Shown here: positions 35,333 through 46,330 of the stretch, in pieces
Layout: each line of letters starts with the position of its first letter
Position numbering within the stretch: position 1 is the first letter of the stretch
NCBI GenBank assembly: GCA_013146195.2
Contig: CM028381.1
Span: forward strand, 58,534,744-58,598,743
DNA length: 64,000 bases
Source of the DNA: Codonopsis lanceolata
Lineage: Eukaryota; Streptophyta; Magnoliopsida; Asterales; Campanulaceae
Reading direction: 5' to 3'
Notes under the pieces: model-generated
Seen by the model: only the letters and a program-made list of their open reading frames with translations
Told to the model about the DNA's origin: nothing
Database searches by the model: none
Position numbers and translations under genes: made by a program

Positions 35333-35531
35333 GTCATAGAGTTTCAGTGAGCAAATATAAAGAAATATAGGTGAAGTAGTAACCCATGATTTTAGAACTG
35401 GTTTGTGCCCCTAGATATATGTCCCTTTATTTCCTTACGAAAATAAGTTCCGAATTTTGTGCGTCTATTGATAATTTTCCAGCACTTTGTATTCCATTTT
35501 GGTCTGAATCTGTTATGTGTTTCTAGCACAG

Positions 35532-36761
35532 ATATGCCAATGGATGAATGCCCAAGAGTGCCTTGGTTCTTCAGCTACATATGTTCAAGTTCAGCTAGAT
35601 TTGATGACAAAGGTTCATGGTCTGAAGCAAGCAGAGCAGTACTTTGATAGTCTTCCAAAAAATTCAAGAGTCTGGCATGGTTACATCGTTCTTTTGAACT
35701 GCTATGCCAAAAAAAAATTGTTAGAAAAGGCGGAGGCTGCAATGCAGAAGTTAAGGGAATTGAGTTATGCTAAGCCATTGGCGTACAACATCATGCTGGG
35801 TCTTTATTCTCAGCTGAGAATGCATGCCAAGCTGGACTCTTTAGTGCAAGAGATGGAAGAGAAGGACATTAGAGATGAAGTCACGTATAATATCAGATTA
35901 CATAATTATGTAGCTTCTTCAAACATGGAGCAGATGGAAAAGCTCCTAATAAAGATGGAAGTTGACCCTCTTGTCAATATAAATTGGAAGTCATATTCTA
36001 TAGTAGCGAATGGGTACTTGCGTGCTGGTGCTATGGAGAAGGCTTTTGTAACACTACGGAAGGCTGAGCATCGTATCAGTATTGATACAAGATATTCTAC
36101 TCATGACTTTCTACTCCCTATGTATGCAAGAATGGGCAAAAAAAACGATGTTTATCGCATATGGAACCTTCAAAAGAAAACTTGGAATTTCAGCAATAGG
36201 AGTTATCTTTGTATGATGAGCGCACTAGTTATGCTGGATGACCTTAATGGTGCAGAGAAGATACTCGAGGAGTGGGAAACAGTACACACATTCTTTGAAC
36301 ATCACATTCCAAATTTTCTCATTGGTACGTATTGCAGGAAAGGACTTTTGGAAAAGGCTGAATCGATTCTAAATAGGCTTATAAAGAGCGGAAAGAAGCC
36401 CGATCTGAGGGCTTGGACTCATATGGCAGTTGGATATCTTCAAGTAAACCAGATGGACAAGGTGGTGGTGACAACAATAGAAGCGATATTGGCAAGTGAT
36501 CGAGGGTGGAGACCAAATTTTCCCACCTTTGCTGCTTGTTTGAACTACTTGGATGGAAAGGGGGATGTGGAATTGGCAGAAAAGATTGTGAGAGCAATCC
36601 AGGAGAAGGGTCCACTTAACATGTACAGCAAAAAGATAATCAAATATTGGAGAGAAAAGAAGCTGCACAGCGGCTGCATGTCACTGGGGGAAGGACAACT
36701 AAGCGAGGAGGATCCAAAAGGTGACGGGATGGGAGCGGATGCCCAAAATTTCCAAAAATAG
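35532..36761 (+). CDS. PPR protein, main exon of tandem copy 1
   Basis: P-class pentatricopeptide-repeat protein; such proteins bind organelle RNAs to guide their processing, stability or translation. The exon opens after a splice acceptor (tttctagcacag) with ICQWMNAQE, exactly where exon 2 of the intact paralogue (60902) opens with IVKWMSDKE. It gives 409 residues with about eight PPR motifs, for example VLLNCYAKKKLLEKAEAAM and NFLIGTYCRKGLLEKAESIL, and no internal stop. Homology to the paralogue runs nearly end to end; the C-termini differ. No first exon (targeting peptide and start) was found between here and the gap, so it may be a decayed copy or have a distant first exon. In-frame GTG or ATG codons upstream lie in intron sequence and are not trusted. 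Confidence 0.8.
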   Translation: MCQWMNAQECLGSSATYVQVQLDLMTKVHGLKQAEQYFDSLPKNSRVWHGYIVLLNCYAKKKLLEKAEAAMQKLRELSYAKPLAYNIMLGLYSQLRMHAKLDSLVQEMEEKDIRDEVTYNIRLHNYVASSNMEQMEKLLIKMEVDPLVNINWKSYSIVANGYLRAGAMEKAFVTLRKAEHRISIDTRYSTHDFLLPMYARMGKKNDVYRIWNLQKKTWNFSNRSYLCMMSALVMLDDLNGAEKILEEWETVHTFFEHHIPNFLIGTYCRKGLLEKAESILNRLIKSGKKPDLRAWTHMAVGYLQVNQMDKVVVTTIEAILASDRGWRPNFPTFAACLNYLDGKGDVELAEKIVRAIQEKGPLNMYSKKIIKYWREKKLHSGCMSLGEGQLSEEDPKGDGMGADAQNFQK

Positions 36762-36804
36762 AAAGAGAAGCCAATGGATTATATTAAAATGGTTATCCGT
36801 ATTA

Positions 36805-37055
36805 CTCCATCCGTCCCTAAATTATCGTCCTTCTTTTCTTTTTCATCCGTCCAAAAATAATTATTCAGTTTGAAACTTATTTTTTTATATCATTTTTATC
36901 ACTTTTACCCTTATTTTTCACCTTTAATTATGGGTCACATACACATGAGTTTTAAAGGAAACAGTACATTAAATCAATATAAATAATCAAGTCAATTGTT
37001 TTTTTTTAATTTATACGTCGGATCAATTAGGATGATAATTTAGGGACGGAAGGAG
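36805..37055. mobile_element. Stowaway-type MITE
   Basis: 251 bp with inverted ends CTCCATCCGTCCCTAAATTA / CTCCTTCCGTCCCTAAATTA and TA duplications at 36803-36804 and 37056-37057, the Tc1/mariner signature. It lies 43 bp after the PPR stop codon, so probably in the 3' UTR. Confidence 0.92.
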
Positions 37056-37266
37056 TAATAGGAAAGATACACTGACAGTACATTGTGGGTGTGATGATGA
37101 AGAAAACAACAGTTGGTTATCTGTTTTCAGTATGATTGGAAATAGGATTAGTAATTGGGTTGTGTTGAGACGGGTAACGGGTCAAAACTCATTAGAACCT
37201 GAATATCAGGCGAGTTGAAATGAGTTGGGTAATTAGTTAAAACAAGTCGACCTGTCTTAACCTAGA

Positions 37267-38446
37267 CTAGATTTCGTGCCCGTGCCTATGACACGGTGTC
37301 AGTATAGACGTGATCAATGTCTGAAGTAAGCATGCTGCGAATAAATTAATATATGCTTGAGACTAATTAGAACTATTTGGGAATCAACTACTGACTCTTT
37401 GTAATTTCTTAATTCTCTAGACTTGGTGATCTTTGTAATAAAACAATTTACTTGCTTAAACGTTACCTAAAAAAAAAAAGGAAATTAGCACCACCACCAC
37501 CAACCATTTTCACAGAACATGTAAAAGAAAGCCCAAAATAGTTAAGCAAATGATGGAAGCCTGCTCAATCTCAATAGCACCACCACTGCCGCCACCTTCA
37601 TCAACCCACCTCAAAAACCTCTCCAAATTCCCAATCTCCACTCTCAAACCAAAGCAATGCCAAATTCACACTCGATTTTTACACCTACCACCCCTCTCAC
37701 CCACCGTCAACTCCCCCAAAGGCTTTGGCCCCTCCAAGAAAACCAAAAAGACCCAAAAGACCAATAAACTATATGGCAATGATGAAGATGAAGAGGAGGA
37801 AGACAGAGGTGCAGGGATTATTCCGGAAATTGTGACCAACAAGATGATTAATAGAATGGGTTTCTCAGTTGGGATCCCATTGTTCATAGGGCTATTGTTC
37901 TTCCCATTGTTTTATTATCTCAAAGTTGGGTTGAAGATAGAACTCTATATGAAACATACTATAAATATGATATTGCCTCCGTTACAAAGTAAGTGTTCCT
38001 ATTCTATTTTATGTCGTTAAGAGTTAACTGGTATCAGGGCTTGGGAAGGATATTGTGAAAGGGAGGGTAATAAAGAGAAGGGAATGCCCATTTTCTAACC
38101 CAGAACATGGGTTTCTCAGTTGGGACTGCACTTTTGGGGTAAGTTATGGAATTGTGTCTTCCAGTTGGAATTATACCGATTCAAAGAGATGAGTAATGGA
38201 AGACCGGAAAACCGGATGTCGTGACTCGTGATAGGCTGGGAAGAGAGAAGATGAAGAGAGAGAGGAAGAGGAGGTTGAGAGAACGTGTGAGAAGGGGGTT
38301 GCTCAACCGCCGTTCAACCGCCCTTCGCACATGTGAAATCTAAGACGAATTGGGACCGTAGGATCTCGGTAAATGAATTGATCTCGGCCCCTGAATAGAT
38401 TTTTTCAATCGCGAACGTGCGAAACTGAGCTATATTTTATAGTAGA
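37267..38446 (-). mobile_element. non-autonomous Helitron carrying a PAM68-like gene piece
   Basis: On the minus strand the 5' end reads A|TCTACTATAAAAT (TC at 38446) and the 3' end reads a hairpin CCGTG...CACGG, then GCACGAAATCTAG|T (37267). Both ends and the host A/T dinucleotide match plant Helitrons. The 1,180-bp body has no Rep/helicase. It holds the PAM68-like exon in antisense to the Helitron. Flanking DNA on both sides shares gggtaacgggt/gggttacccg-like words, so the host site looks like an older repeat. Confidence 0.75.
37550..38020 (+). pseudogene. PAM68-like protein, 3'-truncated copy
   Basis: PAM68-family proteins are thylakoid-associated factors for photosystem II assembly, and a relative acts in NDH assembly. 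The frame opens with a plastid-transit-like region (Ser/Pro/Thr-rich, residues 1-55), then SPKGFGPSKKTKK, an acidic stretch (DEDEEEEDRG, 78-87) and the conserved core IIPEIVTNKMINRMGFS. One membrane segment follows (about 106-125, VGIPLFIGLLFFPLFYYL), then KVGLKIE. After residue 131 similarity stops; the second membrane segment and C-terminus are missing, replaced by 25 unrelated codons. The copy lies inside a Helitron, so capture of a gene fragment is the simplest explanation. A donor-like GTAAGTG at 37989 leaves a spliced form possible. Confidence 0.75.
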
Positions 38447-38781
38447 TTCTCCCCCCCCCCACCAAAAAAAAAAATCATACATTTATGGAGTAAAAACTAG
38501 CGGATCAAAATGGGTAACAGATTCAACCTGCTTTAACTCAATCCGACCCAACCAATTAATATTTTTGGGCTAACATGGGTTACCCGTTTCAATCCAAAAA
38601 ATGTTAACAGATTGAGTCGGGTTGGGTAAGGTAATTTTAGGCCAAGTTGGGTGGACTAACGGGTTTCGAGTTGTAATTGCTATGCCTAATTGGAGAAATG
38701 TAGAAATACTGAATATTAGTATAATGGGTTGAGGCAAGGGTGTAATAGTTGTTACTTAAACTGAACAGGTCGAATGCACAA

Positions 38782-39173
38782 TGATGTACACCGAAAATAC
38801 ACCCCCAGAAGTACTCGCCAAAGGACCCATAGCAAATGAAGGGCTCAAGCCCAAAGTAAGTAAATGCCCATGAGGTACTATATATAGAGGGGTCTTCCCT
38901 CATTATAGAGGACTCCTGGACTCCTGGACTCCTCTCTCTCTTAAAGCACACTTTCAATACTAATTTAACCGGTAGCTCGAGGGAATGCATGAGCTCCGGC
39001 ACATATTATCCTTGTTATTGACTCTCACACCAGAGGGCTTTAGCTGGGATCACCTCCCAGCTCCCTAGTGATGCTCTCTCTTTGCACACTAAACAGCCAG
39101 ATATCCACCGATGACATCACGAACCAGTCACGGACGACGAGACTTTCAGTACCCCTTCTTGTGGTGTGATCCA
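38782..39173 (+). repeat. 5' LTR of the TGATG element
   Basis: 392 bp, matching the right LTR along its whole length (shared phrases include gaaaatacacccc, agaggggtcttccctcatt and ggacgacgagactttcag). A TATA box (TATATATAG, 38879-38887) lies upstream of the conserved downstream part. No standard primer-binding site follows. Confidence 0.9.
38879..38887 (+). promoter_or_regulatory. TATA box of the TGATG LTR
   Basis: TATATATAG; the matching position in the other LTR reads taaatatag. It sets the sense strand of the element. Confidence 0.5.
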
Positions 39174-39382
39174 AGTGATTCAGTTGTCGAGAATCGAGTT
39201 CTATTTTGTTTTCATATAGTCACAGCCTCCGTTGACAACCAGGGAAGAAAGGTTCGAGTTGCCGGAATCCACCATAGAAAATAAGACACTCCGTGTCAAC
39301 TTGGGTTCAGAGTGGTCGGGGAAAGACACGGAACAGAAAACAAAAACTACTAGGTGGTGCGCCTTGACTAAACGAGTCCAAG

Positions 39383-41177
39383 TGTGGGTGCCCCAGGATG
39401 CGCCCGCGCGCCCTTGGTTAGGGGAATGCGACGTGTGGAACGGATATCACTGCTCTCATTCCATCTTCTCTTGTCTAGGGGAAGGCGAAATTAAAAGTGC
39501 GAGAGGAGTGTTGTCGAAAAGCGCGTTGAATACGCCTCGGTCACTTCAGTGAATTTTTGGTTTGTTATGGGAGCTATGGGTTTTCTGTATCAGGTTATCC
39601 CTTGTTTAGGGGATAACAGGATATAGGAAAGCATCACCCTTTCATTCACATTTTCCCTTGTGTAGGGTAAAATTGAAAGTGCAAAAAAGGATGTTGCAGG
39701 TCCCACTACATACTTTATGAAAATTGTCTTATGGCCTATTTCGGATCACGATGAGTGCTTTGGGTTTTCTATATCAAGTTATCCCTTTTTTAGGGGATAC
39801 CAGGATATAGGAATACACCACCCTTTCATTCTCATTCTCCCTTTTTTACGGGAAAGCGGGAAAGTGTAAGAAAGGAGTGTTGCAATGCCTCACTGTGATC
39901 TAAAATGTTTTGCTAGAGTCGTCATCTTTATTTTAAGGAAGAAATAAAGAAAAAACCAAAAAATAAAAACCAGAGAATACAAAAACGGGTTCGGAGGCTA
40001 AGTTACGAGTTGGGAAGGTGCTAGGCACCCAACTCGCCCTTTCGGTCTCAAAAGCGATTTTTAGCTAAAGTATGCTTTTTGTTATATTTATCTTGCAAAT
40101 AAATAAAACATTAACTACCTACAAATACATACATATTTACATTATTTACGGACTTGCAGCCGTCTCCTTCCAATAATTACAAATACATTTAAAAATATTT
40201 GGCCATAATAATGGCTCTTTTAAATGCTATTTTCTAAAATAATCTGGGTAGCACAACGGCTTACATTTTTTACATTGGGCCGGATGGAAAATAGATTTTT
40301 AATAAGTAATGTTCTTAAAGGCTCACATTTTAGAGCGTGGTGTGCTCGCTCTATCCTTCTCAAAAGAGGGAGTCTTTTTCTTTGCTGCTGCTGCGGTTCG
40401 GGCAGAGTAACTGCTTGCAAGAGTTGCTTTTGGGACTCGTAAAACGGGCGGAGCAACTGCTTGCTTTTTGACGCTTGCTTCCTTGCTACTGGCGGAATTT
40501 GGGCAGAACAAGGGCTTATTTCTGGCTGATTTGGCCTTTTCACTCGGGCAGAGCAACTGCTCTTTTCGAGAGTTTTGGACCGGGAAAATAGGGTGGATAC
40601 CTAACCAGAGGGCTAGGGATGACTTTGACCGGTTGGATTTACTTTTGTAGGAGTTTTGGCAGGGTTTCGAGGCTTTATAGGAGGAGACGCTCACTATCTC
40701 TCGATCGCTCACAAATCTCGCAGCGTAACAATAACGCTGAGAGCTTTTGGGGTTTCAAAGGTGTGCTAAGTGTGTCCTGAAAGCGAACCCCGGGGCCTCT
40801 ATTTATAGGCTGGGAGAGGGACATCGGGGGAATTAAAATTCCTCACTTCGTGCTTTATTTGCTCGTATAGAAGGTCGGAATAATTGTACATTACGCGAAC
40901 TGTAGCACTCCTGTAGCACTTAGGGGATCACTGTCGCACAAAATGGGCGCTGCCTTAACCCATAATGGGTGCCGTGCCAAGAAATCCTTTAGGCAGCGCC
41001 AGCTTCTCAAACTTTGGCCATTTTTGACACTTTAGTCCCTGCATTCCACTGTTTTGTGCATTCGGCTTTATCGTTTGCACTTTTAAACCCTGTAACTTGA
41101 CATTTGTTAAGTTTTAACATGTTTTGATATCACATGTCAGAGTTACATATCAGGAGTACGAAATTGGGGTGTCTACA
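39383..41177 (-). repeat. solo LTR of the TGTAGACACC family
   Basis: 1,795 bp from TGTGGGTGCCCC to GTGTCTACA on the plus strand, flanked by perfect 5-bp duplications ccaag (39378-39382 and 41178-41182). It is related to the LTRs at 16539 and 50940, including the block with ctaggcacccaactcgccc. A TATA box (CTATAAATAG on the minus strand, near 40797) fits minus orientation. Solo LTRs arise by recombination between the two LTRs of an element. Its open frames (39232-40712) are not genes. Confidence 0.9.
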
Positions 41178-41182
41178 CCAAG

Positions 41183-43725
41183 GCCACCAAAATCACCGTC
41201 AACAGAGTCCAAATGCTCCTCCACGCACCACTCCAACCTATCGGAGGCGGAGATGAACAATAATGCACCGGCAGCTTTTCGGCATAATAGAAACATCACA
41301 TACTGGTGCTAAAACAGAATACCAACAACCCCATAAGCTGCATCTTGCCTAGGAGCATCCAGATCCACCGAGTCGTTTCCATACAAAGCTAGACGATGGC
41401 GCGCCGGCAAAGCTTCGGCCAATCATATCTGCACCATGCTAAATTTTGAACAAAAAAACAACATTACCAGGAGCTACGCCTTGAGAAGACGAGCTCAACA
41501 CCACTGAAAACACCTTGAACGGCCGCCGGATGCTCCACCTTAAGCAGAGGATGCTATCACCATTCCTGCACATCCCGACCAGTTCAACGCATGGTCTGGT
41601 CTAAATTTGACGTGCAAGCCTCAACAATGCCAACATGACTCCTACTATCAGGTGTTTTCCTTCCATTGCCCTCTGCCAATATGAAATGCAAACCTGCCAA
41701 TGCCATGATAGTACATCACATGGCCGACCACCCATTTTGTGGTCCCAATGTTTTGACTTCTTTTACTCCACAACATATATCACTTTTAATAAACAAAGTA
41801 ACCATGCTAAGCTTTGGAGTAAAAATGGACACGTGGCACTCTTGCTTGTACAATTTCCATACATATTACATTATTACATTATAAAAGGTTTCTTAATATA
41901 TGATGTTTATCCATTCGTTTAACATTTTTATATTGTGTGTATATGTGCATACAGTAAACATTTTAAATCGAGCGTATTACGATAATATGTTGGTTAATCA
42001 ATATATATTGTTTAATGTACAAAGCTAATACCACTATTACATGTTTAAACCAGATGTTGCCCAACTTGCATTTTCACAATTATAAAATAATTATCCAAAT
42101 AGTATAACAAAGTTACTCATTTATCTATCACAATTAAATTTGCTAATTTTCCATTTACACCTGTATTACACAGTGTCTTAAATGACTCTCAGAGGAATAA
42201 ATAGGATGAAGGGATTGAGTGAGAGACAAGTCAAAGTGGGCTGGAGGAATTAATTAAAAAGTGGTGGGAAAGTGGGAAAAGGGAGTGGTAGGCCGACAAA
42301 GCTAAAAGAAAAAGGACAAAAAAGAGGCATGCTTTGGAGATTAGCACCGGCCGCCCCTTGGTTTATAAAAGGTTTACTCCGGTTCCCTGAGGCTTTCCAA
42401 TAAGTGAGCCACAACCCTTCCTCCTTCAGGTCTTGCAATATGGTCCTCCGCTACTCCTGTTAACCCTCCGTTAGCTCTGTTATGCCTTGCAATCATGTAT
42501 TTGACATTGCACTCACATGCTTATGAATTTCTAATAATTACATAACAAGCAATAACATGACTTAATAGATTAGATGAAATATATATTACCTCGACGAGTA
42601 TGATTTATTGTACGTAACTATTTGATGATCTTATGCGAGACATGCATTAGCACTCCTCGTAATAAGTAAAAATATTTCCTTACAAATTTGACAACATTAT
42701 TTTGATTAACTGTACACAAGCTCGTTAGTCTAGTCAACTTAAATATTATATTATTTAACTTTTATCGGTATATAATAGAAAATTAAATGTGGTGCAAGCT
42801 CGCCTGCTTTTGAGAAACATGACGTGCAAATTGAAATTAACTTATGCCAAGCTATACACTCACCTATTCATATCAATAAGTCGAAAAATTGTCTACGTGA
42901 AACTCGTGAACTGTATGTTTTATGTTATTTACCCGGCATGCACGCCTAGTTTAGTTATACTGTGTTAGCATGATACGCTTGCATGATCTCTTAATTTCAT
43001 GCATTCAAATAAACAACAAATTATAAGGCGAAGTGTCGCCACCATTATTTATCCTCACATAATATGCACGTACTAATACAATCTTATCTTATACGACCAC
43101 CATGCTCGGACTATTACAAGTACTGCAAGACTAAAATAGTTGTGATGAAACATGATCTTTTGCTTATACAATAGCTACGGTTATTTGCTGTAAATTTGGA
43201 TTAAATGCGAGCATGATTACTTTCTTATTTACGCAAGGACAAATTCATAATACACATTCTAGTTAAAAATGGAATATGCTTGATTCGCAATGATGCTTCC
43301 GAAATTTTCAGGTATAAAATACAAACTGGGATAGCCTCGAAAACCACGAGCATATGTGTCCCTCTACAGACAATCACATTATTATTTACAAGGAAGATTT
43401 CGAAAAACATTATTTCACCGAATCTAGAAGTACATCATTACTGGAAGCCAAGACATTTATTGATTTATTATTGTCTAGTTAATAACAATAGTTAACTGGG
43501 GGCTACTATTGAGGCCTAAAACAAATAGAAATCTTTACTACTTCTCGATCTATGGGGATGCTCTTACGCTCAAGAAGTGGGGGGTTACTACTACCATGGA
43601 CTGATGAGATCCTAAGGCACTCTTATACGACAGAGCCCTACGACGACCACAATAGTTATTTAGATGTCATCTTCATCCATATCAGATCATCATCGATAAT
43701 TATAAAAACTACTATTCGAAAGATC
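41183..43725 (+). other. internal region of the TGATG element without coding signal
   Basis: AT-rich, with short frames lacking recognised motifs (for example 41635-41922 and 42250-42438). A stretch at 42180-42480 with tttataaaagg and pyrimidine-rich sequence downstream looks promoter-like on composition only. No gag, pol, tRNA or known repeat recognised. Confidence 0.45.
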
Positions 43726-43739
43726 TTCGCTTGCCACGC

Positions 43740-44220
43740 TCGCGCTAATGCCCGAGCTTCATATTAATTTCGTGCCCGTGCACGTCACGCTCGCGCCAAT
43801 GCTTGAGCTTCATATTATTTTCGTGCTCGTGCACGCTACGCTCGCGCCAGTGCCCGAGCTTCATATTATCGTTTCTCGTGCCCGAGCACGTTACACTCGT
43901 GCTAATACCCGAGCTTCATACTATTCTCGTGCCCGTACACGTCACGCTCCCGCCAATGCCTGAGCTTCATATTATTTTCATGCCCGTGCACGCCACGCTC
44001 GTGCCAATGCCCGAGCTTCATATTATTTTCGTGCCCGTGCACGCCACGTTCGCGACAATGCCCGAGCTTCATATTATTTTCGTGCACATGCACGCTACGC
44101 TCACGCTAGTGTTTGAGCTTCATATTATCATTTATCGTGCCTGAGCACGTTATGCTTGCGCCAATGCCCGAAGCTTCATATTATTTTCGTGCCCATGCAC
44201 GTTACGCTCACGCCCCTTAT
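43740..44220 (+). repeat. tandem array 1: ~51-55-bp unit, about 9 copies
   Basis: Each unit has gcccgagcttcatattattt, then cgtgcccgtgcacg and cacgctcgcgccaat. Copies start near 43749, 43802, 43853, 43908, 43961, 44009, 44060, 44112 and 44166. Several units are 51 bp (17 codons), so a repetitive frame with MPELHIIFVPVHATLAP stays open over part of it; I regard it as non-coding. Each unit holds the short palindrome cgtgcacg or a variant. Confidence 0.9.
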
Positions 44221-44799
44221 TGAGCACCATATCATACTTGCGCCGAGTTCCTTGCGCGTCCACTTATGCTTCATATTGTGACCGAGACCGAGCTTATATG
44301 AAGCATATTACGCTCCCAGAGTATCCCAACATGCTTCCTCATCAGCATTCACGGCTACGCTCGGTGTGAGCTTCTTATCTTGCTCTAGCTCGGCATTATC
44401 GACACTCTCGAGACGAGTGTTATATTATTTTTGAGGATCAATACATCACACTCCTATTGAGCCTCATATTACGCAGCAGCATATAGCTCGGTTTTCTTGA
44501 AAGTCCTCGCCACGCCAAGGACAAGTCTTATTATGGCCTTATGGGCCACTTTTCTGGAAGATCCTCGTCAACCAAAGAACATTTTTATTATTATCTCAAA
44601 AACCAACACAAAGTTGAGGAGGAATCATATCAAAGGGTCAATTATACACACAGGTTCCCCGTCAAGGTTCAAAAGTCGACTACAAAAAATCTCTTGAAAT
44701 TCAAAGCAAAATCTCTGGCATTACAAGAAAGAATTATGAGCAAATGGTCCTTCTTACCTTGGATATGAACCACTATGGAAGCCACCCCATCCCCGGTAC

Positions 44800-45110
44800 G
44801 TGAGGTGGGGGTCAACGGCCTCATCTTCGGAACGCGAGGAAGGTTGTAATAAACAATGAGCATAAAGTGCTCATTCTCATCCTCACACAGAGGTGGGACC
44901 AAGGACCTCATCCTCGGTACACGAGGAAGGTCACAATAAACCATGAGCATAAAGTGCTCATTCCCATCCTTGCACGGATGTGGGACCAAGGGTCTTATCC
45001 TCGGTACATGGGGAAGGTCGCAATAAACAAGAGGGTCAATGCTTACTACCATCCTCGGTACGCGAGGTGGGGATCAAGGGCCTTATCCTCGGTACACGGG
45101 GAAGGTCGCA
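44800..45110 (+). repeat. tandem array 2: ~110-bp unit, about 3 copies
   Basis: Units contain aataaacaatgagcataaag, tgctcattctcatcc, gtgggaccaagg and tcctcggtacacgagg. The last phrase is the same hairpin core that makes up array 3. Confidence 0.85.
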
Positions 45111-45184
45111 ATGAACAAAAGCCGAAGTAGCTTACAAATGTCGAAGTAGCTTACAAAAGACGAGGATAAATCTTATTATGACCT

Positions 45185-45705
45185 AGTTTTCTTGAAGACC
45201 CTCAGTACGCGAGGTCCAACTATTATTTTCTTGAAGATCCTCGGTACGCGATGACCAATTATTATTTTCTTGAAGATCCTCGGTACACGAGGACCAAATT
45301 TTTTTTTTTTGAAGATCCTCAGTACACGATGACCAATTATTATTTTCATGAAGATCCTCGGTACACGAGGACCAATTATTTTTTTTAAAGAACCTCGATA
45401 CGCGAGGACCAATTATAATTTTCTTGAAGACCCTCAGTACGCGAGTACCAATTATTATTTTCTTGAAGACCCTCGGAACGCGAGGACCAATTATTTTTTT
45501 TGAAGACCCTCGGTACGCGAGGACCTATTATAATTTTCTTGAAGACCCTCGGCACGCGAGGATCAATTATTATTTTCTTGAAGATCCTCGGTACGCGAGG
45601 GCCAATTATTATTTTCTTGAAAATCCTCTGTACGCGAGGACCAATTATTATTTTCTTGAAGATCCTCGGTACGTGAGGACTAGCTATTATTCTCTTTAAA
45701 GATCT
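45185..45705 (+). repeat. tandem array 3: ~39-bp hairpin unit, about 13 copies
   Basis: Unit: ttcttgaagatcctcggtac followed by gcgaggaccaattattatt. The core CCTCG-GTACG-CGAGG folds into a small hairpin. At 39 bp (13 codons) the frame repeats FLEDPRYARTNYY, which I treat as a by-product. The array ends about 230 bp before the 3' LTR. Confidence 0.92.
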
Positions 45706-45936
45706 TCACTTAACCGAAGACCAGCTACTCGAGGCCTTAGCACCAATTATCATACCTCGGTCAACTCGAGCACCTACGCAAAACATTTCATGCCGTGTTC
45801 GAATAGTCAAGTTAAGAAGCCTTCTTCGGTCTCAAAAACAGAAATCGCTAACTCTCTACATGACAAGAAAGAATCACAAGCAAATAGTACTCCTTACCCT
45901 AGAGGTAAACCTTGAGGAATAAGGAGTCGGGGCTAC

Positions 45937-46325
45937 TGATGTGTACCGAAAATACACCCCCCGAAGTACTCTCCAAAAGGCCCATAGCAAAGGAAGGGCC
46001 CAAGCCCAAAGTAAGTAAAGGCCCATGAGATACTAAATATAGAGGGGTCTTCCCTCATTATAGAGGATTCCTGGACTCCTCAACTCCTCTCTCTTCAAGC
46101 ACACTTTCAATACTAATTTCACCGGTAGCTCGAGGGAACGCTTGAGCTCCGGCACATATTATCCTTGTTATTGACTCTCACATCGGAGGGCTTTAGATGG
46201 GATCACCTCTCAGCTCCCTAACGGTGCTCTCTCTTTGCAGACTAAACAACCAAATATCCACCGATGACATCACGGACCAGTCACGGACGACGAGACTTTC
46301 AGCACCCCTTCTCGTGGCGTGATCA
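45937..46325 (+). repeat. 3' LTR of the TGATG element
   Basis: 389 bp, TGATGTGTACCG to GTGATCA. It follows a purine-rich tract and is followed by the target duplication cacaa. Confidence 0.9.
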
Positions 46326-46330
46326 CACAA

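Larger units (their letters stand above)
38782..46325 (+). mobile_element. complete non-autonomous LTR retrotransposon (TGATG family)
   Basis: Two similar LTRs (38782-39173 and 45937-46325) with termini TGATG...GATCA and perfect 5-bp target duplications cacaa (38777-38781 and 46326-46330). A purine-rich stretch (ataaggagtcggggctac) precedes the right LTR, and the LTR TATA box points right, so the element is on the plus strand. Without the nested solo LTR the element is about 5.7 kb. No gag or pol motif is visible; it is a LARD-like element. The 3' half is built of tandem arrays. Confidence 0.88.

Noticed and set aside
37550..38020. PAM68-like frame as an intact host gene
   Set aside because: The second membrane segment and C-terminus are missing and both Helitron ends enclose it; kept as a truncated copy.
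39232..40712. Apparent 100-130-codon ORFs on both strands
   Set aside because: They lie in or across the boundary of a solo LTR and have no family resemblance.
43740..45705. CRISPR-like regular repeats
   Set aside because: Repeats are adjoining tandem units without unique spacers, inside a plant LTR element.
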